Shown: one piece after another, positions 42,019 to 51,687 of the stretch | Numbering within the stretch: the first letter of the stretch is position 1 | How the letters are laid out: every line of letters starts with the position of its first letter | Source of the DNA: an uncultured Clostridia bacterium | GTDB taxonomy: Bacteria; Bacillota; Clostridia; Oscillospirales; Ruminococcaceae | Direction: 5' to 3' | NCBI GenBank assembly: GCA_947627045.1 | Contig: CANQUM010000002.1 | Coordinates: forward strand, 120,464-184,463 | Length of the DNA: 64,000 nucleotides | Position numbers and translations under genes: made by a program | Notes under the pieces: generated by a model | Database searches by the model: none | The model's input: the letters and a program-made list of their open reading frames with translations, nothing else | What the model was told of the DNA's origin: nothing

Positions 42019-44973
42019 ATGAATAAAATTTATAATCTTGGTATTGATGTCGGATCGACAACCGTAAAAACCGTCATTTTAGACGGCGATGAAATTATAT
42101 ACAATAAATATGAGAGGCATTATTCTAAGGTTAAGGAAACAGTTGCCGAACAGCTTAAACTAATCAGAGAAAAATTCAAAGGCGAGAGATTTAAGATCGC
42201 TATTACAGGTTCGGCAGGCTTGGGAATTGCAAACACAAGCGGAATTGAATTTGTTCAGGAAGTTTATTCCGCATTTGTTGCCGTAAACAAGAGCTATCCT
42301 GACGCTGATGTTGTTGTTGAGCTTGGCGGAGAAGATGCAAAAATAATCTTTCTTACAGGCGGAGTTGAACAGCGAATGAACGGCTCGTGCGCAGGAGGAA
42401 CCGGCGCTTTTATAGACCAGATGGCAACACTTCTCGGCGTTACGCCGGACGAGCTTAACGAACTTTCGCTAAAAGCTGAGAAAATTTACCCTATCGCCTC
42501 ACGGTGCGGAGTCTTTGCAAAATCAGACATCCAGCCGCTTTTAAATCAAGGAGCAAAAAAAGAAGACATTGCGGCGTCAATTTATCAGGCTGTTGTCGAC
42601 CAGACCGTTTCGGGGCTTGCACAGGGCAGAAAAATCGCAGGAAAGGTTCTGTTTTTAGGAGGACCACTGTCTTTTCTAAGCGGTCTAAGAAAGGCTTTTG
42701 TAACAACTTTAAAACTCGATGATGAACACGCAATTTTTCCTGAACTCGCACCATGCTTTATGGCATACGGCAGTGCGCTTCAGGCTGAGCAGATAGCAGA
42801 ACCTATGACAATAGACGAGGCTCTTGAAAAAATTCTCAATGCAAAAGCAACAGACAGCATCGTTGTCGGAGAGCCGTTATTCAAATCAAAGGAAGATTAT
42901 CACGAATTTGTTGAGAGGCACAAAAAGTCAGACCTTAAATACGAGGATATAAATACATATGAAGGCGATGCTTATCTAGGCGTTGACGCGGGTTCTACTA
43001 CTACAAAGCTGGTTCTTATTACTCCCGACGGAAAGCTTCTTTATAATCACTACTGTTCTAATAAAGGTCAGCCGCTTGACATAATAACAGATAAGATAAA
43101 GGAAATATACAAACTTTCAGACGGCAGAATAAACATCAAAGCCTCTGCTGTAACAGGCTACGGAGAAGACCTTATCAAAGCGAGTATCGGCATTGATTAC
43201 GGTATAGTTGAAACTGTTGCACATTTTAAAGCAGCAGCGCATTTCTGTCCCGACGTTGATTTTATCATAGACATTGGCGGTCAGGACATAAAATGCTTCA
43301 AGATAAAAAACAACGCTATTGACAGCATAATGCTTAACGAAGCCTGCTCTTCGGGCTGCGGTTCGTTTATACAGACATTTGCACAGGCAATGGGCTATGA
43401 CATAGCAGACTTTGCAAATCTTGGTCTTTTTGCCAAAGCTCCTGTTGAACTTGGCTCAAGGTGTACCGTGTTTATGAACAGCTCAGTTAAACAGGCTCAG
43501 AAGGACGGTGCAAGCGTCGAGGATATTTCAGCCGGACTTTCTTCGTCAATAATCAAAAATGCAATTTATAAGGTAATTCGTGCAAAATCTCCTGAAGAAC
43601 TTGGAAAAAATATTGTAGTTCAGGGCGGAACATTCTTAAACGACGCAGTTTTGCGTTCATTTGAAATGGAAATGGGCAGAAACGTAACACGTCCTGCAAT
43701 AGCCGGTCTTATGGGAGCATTCGGCTGTGCACTATACGCAAAGGAAAAAGCTAAAGCAGATGGATTGGAAAAATCCAAACTTATCTCAAGCAGTGAATTA
43801 GAGAATTTCTCGTATAAGTCTACCTCCGCACAGTGCGGCGGCTGCGGTGCCAACTGCAATCTTACTATAATAAGATTCAACGACGGCCACAGATTTATCT
43901 CAGGTAACAGATGTGAAAAGGGTGCCGGAATAAAAACTGAAAATCTCCCTGAAAATATGTTTGAATTCAAATACAGTCTTATAAGAGAGTATGAGGGAAT
44001 CAAACCCGAAAATCCGATAGCTAAGGTCGGCATACCTATGACGCTCAGCTATTACGATATGCTTCCGTTTTTCCATACTATGTTTACATCGCTTGGATTC
44101 GAGGTAGTATTGTCGGAGGAATCTACAAGAGAAACCTACTATAAAGGTCAGCAGACTATTCCGTCTGATACTGTATGCTATCCTGCAAAGCTGGCTCACG
44201 GACATATTGAAAGTCTTTTGGAAAAGGACGTAGATTTTATATTCTACCCCTGTATGAGCTATAACATCGACGAGGGCGGAAGCGATAATCATTACAATTG
44301 CCCTGTTGTCGCTTATTATCCAGAGCTTTTAAAGGCTAATATGCCTGTTCTGAATGACGACAACTTCCTATCGCCGTATATAGATATAAATAAAAAGAAC
44401 CACACGGCAAAAGCTGTTTCAAAAGCGCTTAAAAAGTATTCTGTAACCAAATCTATGGTATATGATGTTCTTGACAAGGCTTATTCTGCCGAAGTGCGTT
44501 TTAGAAGAAGTATAGAAACAAAAGCAAGAGAAATAATCGCAAACGCACGCTCAAAGGGTCAGAAAATCATAGTTTTGGCAGGACGTCCTTATCATATAGA
44601 CCCTGAAATCAATCACGGAATACATAAACTTATAACGTCTCTAGGTCTTGCCGTTGTAACTGAGGACAGCGTTTCTAATCTGATCAATGTTCCGCCTCTT
44701 GACGTTTTAAACCAGTGGACTTATCATTCAAGGCTTTACCGTGCTGCCGAATATGTAACGACCCAGCCCGATATGCAGCTTGTTCAGCTTGTATCGTTCG
44801 GCTGCGGAATAGACGCTATAACGACCGACGAGGTAAGGGCTATTCTGGAGGAAAACGGCAAGCTGTATACTCAGCTCAAAATTGATGAGATCAACAATCT
44901 CGGTGCTGCAAAGATAAGACTTAGAAGTCTTGTAGCGTCGCTCGAGGAAAAGGAAACAGCTTCAAGCAAATAA
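42019..44973 (+). CDS. 2-hydroxyacyl-CoA dehydratase activase-like protein, double BcrAD/BadFG ATPase plus DUF2229
   Basis: 984 aa. Two tandem ASKHA ATPase domains: first NLGIDVGSTTVKTVILD with GGEDAKIIFL and NGSCAGGTGAFIDQMA; second YLGVDAGSTTTKLVLI with DIGGQDIKCFKI and NEACSSGCGSFIQTFA. Cys in each SCAGGTG/SSGCGSF loop would hold the shared 4Fe-4S cluster, as in the archerase HgdC. A CGGCGANC cluster at about residue 612 is followed by a DUF2229-like part with YKGQQTIPSDTVCYPAKLAHGH. In many Clostridia a single ~1400-aa protein carries this plus an HgdB-like part; here the latter is the next gene. Actual substrate unknown. Confidence 0.85.
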   Translation: MNKIYNLGIDVGSTTVKTVILDGDEIIYNKYERHYSKVKETVAEQLKLIREKFKGERFKIAITGSAGLGIANTSGIEFVQEVYSAFVAVNKSYPDADVVVELGGEDAKIIFLTGGVEQRMNGSCAGGTGAFIDQMATLLGVTPDELNELSLKAEKIYPIASRCGVFAKSDIQPLLNQGAKKEDIAASIYQAVVDQTVSGLAQGRKIAGKVLFLGGPLSFLSGLRKAFVTTLKLDDEHAIFPELAPCFMAYGSALQAEQIAEPMTIDEALEKILNAKATDSIVVGEPLFKSKEDYHEFVERHKKSDLKYEDINTYEGDAYLGVDAGSTTTKLVLITPDGKLLYNHYCSNKGQPLDIITDKIKEIYKLSDGRINIKASAVTGYGEDLIKASIGIDYGIVETVAHFKAAAHFCPDVDFIIDIGGQDIKCFKIKNNAIDSIMLNEACSSGCGSFIQTFAQAMGYDIADFANLGLFAKAPVELGSRCTVFMNSSVKQAQKDGASVEDISAGLSSSIIKNAIYKVIRAKSPEELGKNIVVQGGTFLNDAVLRSFEMEMGRNVTRPAIAGLMGAFGCALYAKEKAKADGLEKSKLISSSELENFSYKSTSAQCGGCGANCNLTIIRFNDGHRFISGNRCEKGAGIKTENLPENMFEFKYSLIREYEGIKPENPIAKVGIPMTLSYYDMLPFFHTMFTSLGFEVVLSEESTRETYYKGQQTIPSDTVCYPAKLAHGHIESLLEKDVDFIFYPCMSYNIDEGGSDNHYNCPVVAYYPELLKANMPVLNDDNFLSPYIDINKKNHTAKAVSKALKKYSVTKSMVYDVLDKAYSAEVRFRRSIETKAREIIANARSKGQKIIVLAGRPYHIDPEINHGIHKLITSLGLAVVTEDSVSNLINVPPLDVLNQWTYHSRLYRAAEYVTTQPDMQLVQLVSFGCGIDAITTDEVRAILEENGKLYTQLKIDEINNLGAAKIRLRSLVASLEEKETASSK

Positions 44974-44980
44974 AATCAAA

Positions 44981-45003
44981 AGGAGGAATGCTCCTGACGG
45001 AGC
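44981..45003 (+). promoter_or_regulatory. Overlapping hairpins that include the ribosome site of the next gene
   Basis: AGGAG (44981-44985) can pair with CTCCT (44991-44995). Alternatively GCTCC (44990-44994) can pair with GGAGC (44999-45003), which is the best-spaced ribosome site for the ATG at 45013. The two pairings exclude each other. Confidence 0.4.
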
Positions 45004-45012
45004 AGTGATAAA

Positions 45013-46248
45013 ATGGCATCTAACAGAGTCAACCAGACTGTATTTACAGAGGATATGAAGAAGGACTATACTATTCTGGTACCTGATATGCTTCCTATCC
45101 ACTTTAAACTTATAATCGAGATATTCCGAGAGTACGGGTATAATATGGAACTTTTGCAAACCTCGACCCGTTCAGTTATCGACGAGGGACTTAAAAATGT
45201 TCACAATGACACCTGCTATCCTGCACTGCTTGTTATCGGTCAGTTTATGGACGCTTTGAAAAGCGGAAAATACGATGTTAATAAAACTGCCCTTTTGATT
45301 TCACAGACAGGCGGTGGCTGCAGAGCATCTAACTATCTCCACCTGCTTCGCAAGTCTCTTTCGGCAGATTTTCCGCAGGTACCGGTTATTTCTCTGAATT
45401 TTTCAGGTCTTGAAAAAAATCCTGCTTTTAAAATAACGCCGGTTATCGCTCTCAAGCTCGTTTATGCGGTTATGTACGGCGATATGCTTATGTCGCTCTA
45501 TTATCAGTGCAAGCCTTATGAAATTCACAAGGGAAACACCGACAGAGTTCTTAGCAATTGGCAGAGAAAGCTGTCTGTTTTACTACGCAAAAACAGATAT
45601 TTCAATACAAAGAAAATTTACAGAAGTATTTTAGATGATTTTTCAGCTATCAAAAGAACAAAAAAGAAAAAAACAAAGGTAGGCATAGTAGGTGAAATCT
45701 ATGTGAAATATTCACCTCTGGCTAACAATCATCTCTGCGATTTTCTTATTCAGGAGGACTGCGAGCCTAATGTTCCGGGACTTCTTGACTTTGTTCTTTA
45801 CTGTGCGTCAAACACTGTTACCGATGAAAAGCTGTATGACGCTAAGACAAAAACCACCGCTCTTTTCAAAATCGGTTATGATGTTTTATATAAGTTTCAA
45901 AAGCAGCAGATAAAGATAATGAAAGAGCACGGCGAGTTTGAACCTCCTCACGATTTTGAACACCTCAGACACTACGCTGACAAGTACATAAATCAAGGTG
46001 TAAAAATGGGTGAGGGCTGGCTTATAACCGCTGAAATGGCAGCTTTAGCGGAGTCTGGAACAAAGAATATAATCTGCACTCAGCCGTTCGGATGTCTGCC
46101 TAACCACATTGTTGCAAAGGGAATGTCAAGAGTCATTAAAAACGCTTACCCTGATGCAAATATTGTAGCTATCGACTACGATCCGGGAGCAACAAAAGTT
46201 AATCAGGAAAACAGAATCAAGCTTATGCTTGCCAATGCAAAGATGTAA
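45013..46248 (+). CDS. HgdB-like 2-hydroxyacyl-CoA dehydratase subunit family protein
   Basis: 411 aa. Starts at the only in-frame start after the stop at 44995. Conserved features of the family: NDTCYPALLVIGQFMDAL near residue 60, SQTGGGCRASNYLHLLRK near 95, GEIYVKYSPLANNHLCDFL near 230 and ICTQPFGCLPNHIVAKGM near 355. Cys residues in these motifs would bind an iron-sulphur cluster. It corresponds to the C-terminal third of the large fused proteins whose N-terminal part is encoded by the preceding gene, 39 bases upstream, so the two products very likely form one complex. No CoA-transferase or second dehydratase subunit is nearby. Confidence 0.83.
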   Translation: MASNRVNQTVFTEDMKKDYTILVPDMLPIHFKLIIEIFREYGYNMELLQTSTRSVIDEGLKNVHNDTCYPALLVIGQFMDALKSGKYDVNKTALLISQTGGGCRASNYLHLLRKSLSADFPQVPVISLNFSGLEKNPAFKITPVIALKLVYAVMYGDMLMSLYYQCKPYEIHKGNTDRVLSNWQRKLSVLLRKNRYFNTKKIYRSILDDFSAIKRTKKKKTKVGIVGEIYVKYSPLANNHLCDFLIQEDCEPNVPGLLDFVLYCASNTVTDEKLYDAKTKTTALFKIGYDVLYKFQKQQIKIMKEHGEFEPPHDFEHLRHYADKYINQGVKMGEGWLITAEMAALAESGTKNIICTQPFGCLPNHIVAKGMSRVIKNAYPDANIVAIDYDPGATKVNQENRIKLMLANAKM

Positions 46249-46408
46249 CATTACAAATACTGAAAGCCGTCAGAAACTTGGTCTTATATATGGATAAATC
46301 AAGAATTTTCGCACTATGATAAATAGAAAATTATGTTTTCTGTAATTTGACAAGAAACAATAATATGTGTTAAGGTTATATTAAAGAAAAATATCGGAGG
46401 TTAACAAA

Positions 46409-48532
46409 ATGAAAAAACAATTCAGAACCGGGATCTTGAGTTTCTTGGTTTGTACTGTTTTAGTGCAGTCGGCTGTTATCGGTTATTCGACGGAAACAAA
46501 AGAAAACTCAATCACCCCTGATGACTCAATAACATTACATAATTCCGGCAATGAAAACGCTGCTGAGAATGAAATTGCCGAAGATGACATAAAAAATGAT
46601 GACAATAAAGACTACACTGACGGTTTGAAAATCTTACAAAGTTCTGAGGTTTCAAACGAATTTGCAAAGAATAATGACCCGTTATATAAAAAGTATATGA
46701 GCGTCTCTCCGATTGCCAATTCAAGGGCAAATAAATTCGGAGTTACACAGCCAACAACTCCCCCTGCATTAGTTGGTGTTAATTCTGTTGACGGTATCGA
46801 CGTTTCGATGTATCAAGCATATTCAACACCAATTGACTGGAATAAGGTCAAAGCTGCGGGAATATCTTATGCAATCATCAGATGCGGATATAGAGGCTGG
46901 GGAACAGGTGAAATCGTTGCAGACTCATACTTCAAACAAAATATAGAAGGCGCTTTAGCGGCAGGTCTTCAGGTAGGAGTTTATTTTTACACACAAGCAA
47001 TTACAGAGGCAGAGGCAAAACAAGAAGCGGACTTTTGTAAAAACGCAGTAAAAGGATATGACATTACACTTCCTATATACATAGATATTGAAAGTGCAGA
47101 TCCAAAGGGCAGACTTGATTCAAGCGGTCTTACAAAAGCAGAGAAAACCAACATATGCAAAGCGTTTGCAAACAGGGTTCAAAGCGCTAATTATACCGGC
47201 GGTGTTTATGCAAATAAAACTTGGCTTGAAAACTATATCGACGGCACTGCTCTTGCAAAAAAATTTGCAATATGGCTTGCACACTACAATACCAGCACAG
47301 ATTATGCCGGTGAGTTCAGTATGTGGCAATATTCTTCAAGAGCAACAATCAACGGAATCAGAGGCAGTGTGGACGTCAACAAAAACTATCTTACAAAGCC
47401 TCATCAGGTAACAAACCTTACAGCCGCTCCAAGCACAACAAATCCTTCAGAATTTATTCTTTCATGGACCCGTGCGGCAGGAGCTTACAAATATCAGGTA
47501 AAAACATATGACGAGGCAACAAGTACATGGGTTTCACTGGGAACAACTAAATCAAACAAATTTACTGTTGTTGAACCTTATTCAACCGCAGAACGTCAAT
47601 ATAAAGTAAGAGCGTTCAAGCTAATCGGTACTGAAAAAATTTACGGTGCTTATTCTTCGGTTGTTACGTTCGGTGTTAATTTAAAAAAAGTAACCGGTCT
47701 AATTCAGACTTCAGCGGCTAAAAAATCTGTTTCATTAAAGTGGAATAAACTTTTAGCTGCCAGCGGTTATTATGTAAAAATTTATAACGACAATAAAAAG
47801 GAGTGGTCTCAGATCAAGGTGATCTCCGGCAACAACAACGTAACTGCTAAAATAACAGGTCTTGATTATTCTACAGTTTACAAATTCAAAGTTCAGGGCT
47901 ACACTACTGATGAAAATGGAGCTATTGTACCTCTTACAAATTCAGACACTCTTAAAACTGCCACCTTACCTAAAAAATCCGGTGGACTTAAATACACAAA
48001 AACCGCTCCTAAATCTGTTACGCTAAAATGGAAGGTACTAGACAGGGTTTCCGGATATGAGATCCTTCGCTATAATGAAAACACCCAAAAATATGTAGTA
48101 TGCAAAACTGTTTCAGGAAAAAAACACAACAGCACAACTGTAAACCAACTTAAACAGGGTACTAAATACAAATTTAAAGTTCAGGCTTATAAACTGGCAG
48201 GAGAAATAAAATGGGCAGGAGAAAGAAGCAAGGCTTACAGTATAACAACAGTTCCTGCTAAGGTTACATCTCTAAAGTATTCATTCAGCGGCAATAAATG
48301 CACCTTGAAATGGAAAGCGTGTAACGGAGCCGGCGGATATGAGGTTCAGCGGTATAACAATGCAGCCAAAATATGGTCTACAGTTAAAAAGAAAAAGGGA
48401 CAGAACAGTATTAAATACAAATTTACGCTTGCCAAAAATAATTCAGTAAAATTAAAAGTCCGTGCATATAAATATATTAAGGACAAAAAATACTACGGAT
48501 TCTATTCAACGAAAAAAACTGTCAAGCACTAA
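46409..48532 (+). CDS. Secreted GH25 lysozyme with Fn3 repeats (707 aa)
   Basis: Signal peptide to about residue 27, then an acidic Asn/Asp-rich spacer. GH25 domain at about residues 130-325: DGIDVSMYQ (catalytic Asp), YAIIRCGYRGWGTG, PIYIDIESADP (catalytic Asp-Glu pair) and IWLAHYN, FSMWQYSS. After it come four Fn3-like repeats (KVTGL.., KSGGLKYTKTAPKSVTLKW, KVTSLKYSFSGNKCTLKW) ending KKTVKH. The enzyme cleaves the muramic acid-glucosamine bond of peptidoglycan. The repeats resemble the Lys-rich C-terminal domains of the giants and GH5 enzymes and may hold it to the wall. Could act in turnover or on competitors. Confidence 0.92.
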   Translation: MKKQFRTGILSFLVCTVLVQSAVIGYSTETKENSITPDDSITLHNSGNENAAENEIAEDDIKNDDNKDYTDGLKILQSSEVSNEFAKNNDPLYKKYMSVSPIANSRANKFGVTQPTTPPALVGVNSVDGIDVSMYQAYSTPIDWNKVKAAGISYAIIRCGYRGWGTGEIVADSYFKQNIEGALAAGLQVGVYFYTQAITEAEAKQEADFCKNAVKGYDITLPIYIDIESADPKGRLDSSGLTKAEKTNICKAFANRVQSANYTGGVYANKTWLENYIDGTALAKKFAIWLAHYNTSTDYAGEFSMWQYSSRATINGIRGSVDVNKNYLTKPHQVTNLTAAPSTTNPSEFILSWTRAAGAYKYQVKTYDEATSTWVSLGTTKSNKFTVVEPYSTAERQYKVRAFKLIGTEKIYGAYSSVVTFGVNLKKVTGLIQTSAAKKSVSLKWNKLLAASGYYVKIYNDNKKEWSQIKVISGNNNVTAKITGLDYSTVYKFKVQGYTTDENGAIVPLTNSDTLKTATLPKKSGGLKYTKTAPKSVTLKWKVLDRVSGYEILRYNENTQKYVVCKTVSGKKHNSTTVNQLKQGTKYKFKVQAYKLAGEIKWAGERSKAYSITTVPAKVTSLKYSFSGNKCTLKWKACNGAGGYEVQRYNNAAKIWSTVKKKKGQNSIKYKFTLAKNNSVKLKVRAYKYIKDKKYYGFYSTKKTVKH

Positions 48533-48540
48533 TTAAATTT

Positions 48541-48568
48541 AATCCCCCGTTAACGGGGGATTTTTTTA
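48541..48568 (+). terminator. Terminator of the GH25 lysozyme gene
   Basis: Perfect inverted repeat AATCCCCCGTT/AACGGGGGATT followed by seven T. Confidence 0.93.
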
Positions 48569-48585
48569 TATATAATATTTTCAAA

Positions 48586-48621
48586 AACAGCTTTTGACAT
48601 ATTTTTTAGTCAAAGGCTGTT
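48586..48621 (+). terminator. Second hairpin, ahead of the spoIIA operon
   Basis: AACAGCTTTTGAC and GTCAAAGGCTGTT pair with one G-U wobble, then a T-rich stretch. A backup terminator that insulates the sporulation operon is the likely role. I could not assign a sigma-H promoter downstream by eye. Confidence 0.55.
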
Positions 48622-48691
48622 ATTATTTTATCAGAACGTAAACAGGACAGGCTTTACAGCTTAAACAAAGAGAAAGGAAGATGAAATAAAC

Positions 48692-49195
48692 TTGGGACTT
48701 AAACTTTATGATGAGGTTGAAGAAAAGTCAAAGCTAACTGCTTTTTTAAGCGGTGAGATAGACCATCACAGTGCAAAAGAGATAAGAAAAGAAATTGACA
48801 TAAATGTTCAGAAACTTAACCCGAATGATTTGTATCTCGACTTTTCAAAAGTAGATTTTATGGACAGCTCGGGTATAGGTCTAGTCATGGGGAGATACAA
48901 ACTGCAAAATGAAAGAGGCGGAAAGGTATATATTCAAAATCCTCCTCCGCTTATAAAGAAGGTAATGCTTGTTGCGGGAATAAATAAGCTTGCTAAGATA
49001 GTCAGCATAGACGTTCCGCTTTCTCAAATGCAAAAGGCAAAAGAATCTGCTAAGAGTTCTGATAAAAGCTCTGTTCAGGCAGAACCGTCAGAAATCAGCG
49101 TTCAGAACGGCAGCAGCGATACAGATAATAATTCTGATAAAAACATAAAAAAGGAGACAGAGAATAATGGCGAGAAAGAAAGCAAAAGTTATTAA
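48692..49195 (+). CDS. spoIIAA: Anti-sigma F factor antagonist
   Basis: 167 aa starting at TTG with GAAAGGAAG upstream. STAS domain in residues 1-112: SGEIDHHSAKEIRKEID and DFSKVDFMDSSGIGLVMGRY, whose Ser in DSSGIG is the site phosphorylated by SpoIIAB. Unphosphorylated protein frees sigma-F in the forespore. A low-complexity Ser/Asn/Lys tail of about 50 residues follows, absent from ordinary ~117-aa SpoIIAA. The 3' end overlaps spoIIAB by 29 bases. Confidence 0.94.
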   Translation: MGLKLYDEVEEKSKLTAFLSGEIDHHSAKEIRKEIDINVQKLNPNDLYLDFSKVDFMDSSGIGLVMGRYKLQNERGGKVYIQNPPPLIKKVMLVAGINKLAKIVSIDVPLSQMQKAKESAKSSDKSSVQAEPSEISVQNGSSDTDNNSDKNIKKETENNGEKESKSY

Positions 49196-49622
49196 TGAAA
49201 TAAAAGTCAGTTTCCCCAGTCTTTCGGAAAATGAAAGGTTTTCACGTCTTGTGGTGTCAGGCTTTGCTTCTCAGCTTGACCCGCAGGTCGATGAAATATC
49301 AGATATAAAAACCGCCGTTTCAGAGGCAGTTACAAATTCAATAGTGCACGCTTATAAAAATGAAATCGGAAAAATAGAGCTTGTCGCCAGAATATATGAT
49401 GATAACGAAATATACATAAAAATAAAAGATCACGGCTGCGGAATACCCGACGTCAAAAAGGCAATGGAACCCCTTTTTACGACCTCCCCTGAGGAGGAGC
49501 GTGCCGGTCTCGGATTTGCAGTTATGGAAAGCTTTATGGACAAGCTAAGGGTGATAAGCAAGGAAGGAAAAGGAACTTCGGTTATTCTAACAAAAAAGCT
49601 GAGAACAAAGCTGGATAAGTAA
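49167..49622 (+). CDS. spoIIAB: Anti-sigma F factor / serine kinase
   Basis: 151 aa GHKL-type kinase. N-box IKTAVSEAVTNSIVHAY, G1 box DHGCGIPD and G2 region ERAGLGFAVMESFMD. It holds sigma-F inactive and phosphorylates SpoIIAA. The start ATG has AAAGGAGAC inside the spoIIAA tail. Gene order A-B-F is that of the classical spoIIA operon. Confidence 0.96.
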   Translation: MARKKAKVINEIKVSFPSLSENERFSRLVVSGFASQLDPQVDEISDIKTAVSEAVTNSIVHAYKNEIGKIELVARIYDDNEIYIKIKDHGCGIPDVKKAMEPLFTTSPEEERAGLGFAVMESFMDKLRVISKEGKGTSVILTKKLRTKLDK

Positions 49623-49657
49623 AAGTACACCGCATACATAAAAATTTTTATTCAGGA

Positions 49658-50338
49658 ATGTATATAAAGATGATTGGACTTGAAAGCAACAAAAAGTTTA
49701 TAGAGGATAATTTAGGTCTTGTTCATCTGTGTGCGAACAAATTTCGTTCTAAGGGCATAGATTACGACGACCTTTACAGTGCAGGCTGTATAGGTCTTTT
49801 AAAAGCGGCTAAGGGCTTTGACGATACAAGAGGCGTGAAATTTTCAACCTATGCTGTTCCGGTAATTCTGGGAGAAATAAAAAGACTTTTCAGAGACGGC
49901 GGAACGATCAAGGTTTCAAGGGGTCTAAAAGAATTGTCGCTCAAGATAACTCAGATAAGAGAACGCTTTATCCGCACAAAGGGCAGAGAGCCGACAATTG
50001 AAGAACTCGCAAAACTCGCAGATATTCCCGAAGAAGATGTTGTCGAGGCACTTAATGTTTCTCTTCCGCCGCTTAGTCTTGCATCAGGAGGCTACGAGGA
50101 CGACTCTTCCTTCGAGATAGATATTCCTGTTTCTGCGCCTGACGAGGAGATAACAAACAACTTAACGCTCAGACAAATTATGTCGTCTCTTGACAGAAAA
50201 GACGCAAAGCTCTTATACCTTAGATATTTTCAAAACAAAACACAAACAGAAACAGCAAAAATACTCAATATGACGCAGGTCCAGGTTTCAAGGCGAGAGA
50301 AAAAACTGCTTCTGGCTATGCGTGAGAAAATGACATAA
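49658..50338 (+). CDS. sigF: RNA polymerase sigma-F factor
   Basis: 226 aa. Region 2 LVHLCANKFRSKGIDYDDLYSAG and GFDDTRGVKFSTYAVPVILGEIKR, region 3 GREPTIEELAKLADIPEEDV, region 4 RKDAKLLYLRYFQNKTQTETAKILNMTQVQVSRREKK-type helix-turn-helix. This is the forespore sigma factor, controlled by the two preceding products. It lies 35 bases after spoIIAB. Sigma-G has a similar make-up, but the operon position fixes the assignment. Confidence 0.95.
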   Translation: MYIKMIGLESNKKFIEDNLGLVHLCANKFRSKGIDYDDLYSAGCIGLLKAAKGFDDTRGVKFSTYAVPVILGEIKRLFRDGGTIKVSRGLKELSLKITQIRERFIRTKGREPTIEELAKLADIPEEDVVEALNVSLPPLSLASGGYEDDSSFEIDIPVSAPDEEITNNLTLRQIMSSLDRKDAKLLYLRYFQNKTQTETAKILNMTQVQVSRREKKLLLAMREKMT

Positions 50339-50340
50339 AA

Positions 50341-50370
50341 AAACTCAGGAAGACCCTGAGTTTTGTTTTT
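50341..50370. terminator. Shared terminator between sigF and metY
   Basis: AAACTCAGG pairs with CCTGAGTTT (50355-50363), with A run before and T run after, between convergent genes. Confidence 0.87.
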
Positions 50371-50375
50371 TTATA

Positions 50376-51644
50376 TTAATCTATAGCGTCCAAGCCCTTT
50401 TGAATGTCAGCGATAATATCATCAACATTTTCAAGACCGCAGGAAAATCTTATCATTCCTCCATTAATACCTGCTGCAACAAGCTGTTCGTCTGTCAGCT
50501 GTCTGTGAGTAGCGGACGCAGGGTGCAAAACGCAGGTTCTTATGTCGGCAACGTGAACCTCGTTAGAAGCAAGTTCAAGTGCATCCATAAACTTTATAGC
50601 GTTATCTCTTCCGCCCTTTACAACGATTGAAATTACTCCGCTTGAACCCATCGGAACATATTTTTTCGCAAGCTCATAATATTTATCGCCCTCTAAAGAC
50701 GGATAGATAACTTCTTCTATTTTATCCTGCTCTTTAAAGAACTTCGCGATCTTTAATGCGTTTTCGCAATACTGTTTCATTCTCACAGCTAAGGTTTCAA
50801 GCCCGAGATTTAAAAGGAAAGACGAATTAGCCGCAGGATAACAGCCGAAGTCTCTCATAAGCTGCATTCTCGCCTTTACAATAAACGGTGCAAAAGCATA
50901 GTCTCTCGTATAAACGACCCCATGATAGCTCTCGTCAGGCTCAGTGAAATCAGGGAAGTTCCCGTTTGTGAAATCAAACTTACCGCTGTCCACAATAACT
51001 CCGCCGACTTGAACTGCATGACCATCCATATACTTGCTCGTCGAATGGATAACAATATCTGCTCCCCACTCAATCGGACGGCACAAAACAGGTGTTGCAA
51101 AGGTGTTGTCTACTATCAGCGGAACACCCTTTTCATGAGCAATTTTTGCAAATCTTTCAATATCCAGAACAGTAAGTGCAGGGTTGGCAATTGTTTCGCC
51201 GAAGACGCACTTGGTATTCGGCTTAAACGCCTTGAGGAGCTCGTCGTCTGAAGCGTCAGGATTTACAAAAATGCACTCTATCCCCAGCTTTTTAAGAGTT
51301 ACCGCAAAAAGATTTATTGTTCCGCCGTAAATAGTTGAAGCCGCAATAAAGCTGTCTCCTGCCGAGCAAAGATTTAAAATAGAAATAAGAGACGCCGCCT
51401 GACCGCTGGATGTACACATTGCGGCAACACCGCCCTCAAGTGCGGCAATTTTCTTTTCAATTGCGTCTGTGGTAGGGTTCTCAAACCTTGAGTATATAAG
51501 ACTGAGCGTAGGATCGTCAAATACGTCGCCTACTGCCTTTGTGGAATCATATACATATGTAGTGCTTTGCACTATCGGTACAACTCTCGGCTCTCCGTTT
51601 TTAGGGGTGTAACCCTCGTGAAGACATTGTGTTTCAATTTTCAT
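50376..51644 (-). CDS. metY: O-acetylhomoserine sulfhydrylase (Cys/Met metabolism PLP enzyme)
   Basis: 422 aa fold-type I PLP enzyme. N-terminal ETQCLHEGY and PIVQSTTYVYDS, PLP-contact motif CTSSGQAA near residue 77, DNTFATPVLCRPIEWGAD near 184, PLP-lysine in HSTSKYMDGHAVQVGG near 207. Length over 410 and the 'PDFTEPDESYHG' insertion fit MetY rather than MetB/MetC. It makes homocysteine from O-acetylhomoserine and sulphide. It is last in a run of same-strand genes, with a ribosome site AAAGGAAAT. Confidence 0.9.
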   Translation of the reverse strand: MKIETQCLHEGYTPKNGEPRVVPIVQSTTYVYDSTKAVGDVFDDPTLSLIYSRFENPTTDAIEKKIAALEGGVAAMCTSSGQAASLISILNLCSAGDSFIAASTIYGGTINLFAVTLKKLGIECIFVNPDASDDELLKAFKPNTKCVFGETIANPALTVLDIERFAKIAHEKGVPLIVDNTFATPVLCRPIEWGADIVIHSTSKYMDGHAVQVGGVIVDSGKFDFTNGNFPDFTEPDESYHGVVYTRDYAFAPFIVKARMQLMRDFGCYPAANSSFLLNLGLETLAVRMKQYCENALKIAKFFKEQDKIEEVIYPSLEGDKYYELAKKYVPMGSSGVISIVVKGGRDNAIKFMDALELASNEVHVADIRTCVLHPASATHRQLTDEQLVAAGINGGMIRFSCGLENVDDIIADIQKGLDAID

Positions 51645-51687
51645 ATTATTTTATTTCCTTTCTTATCTTTAAATTGTTTTTCAATGT

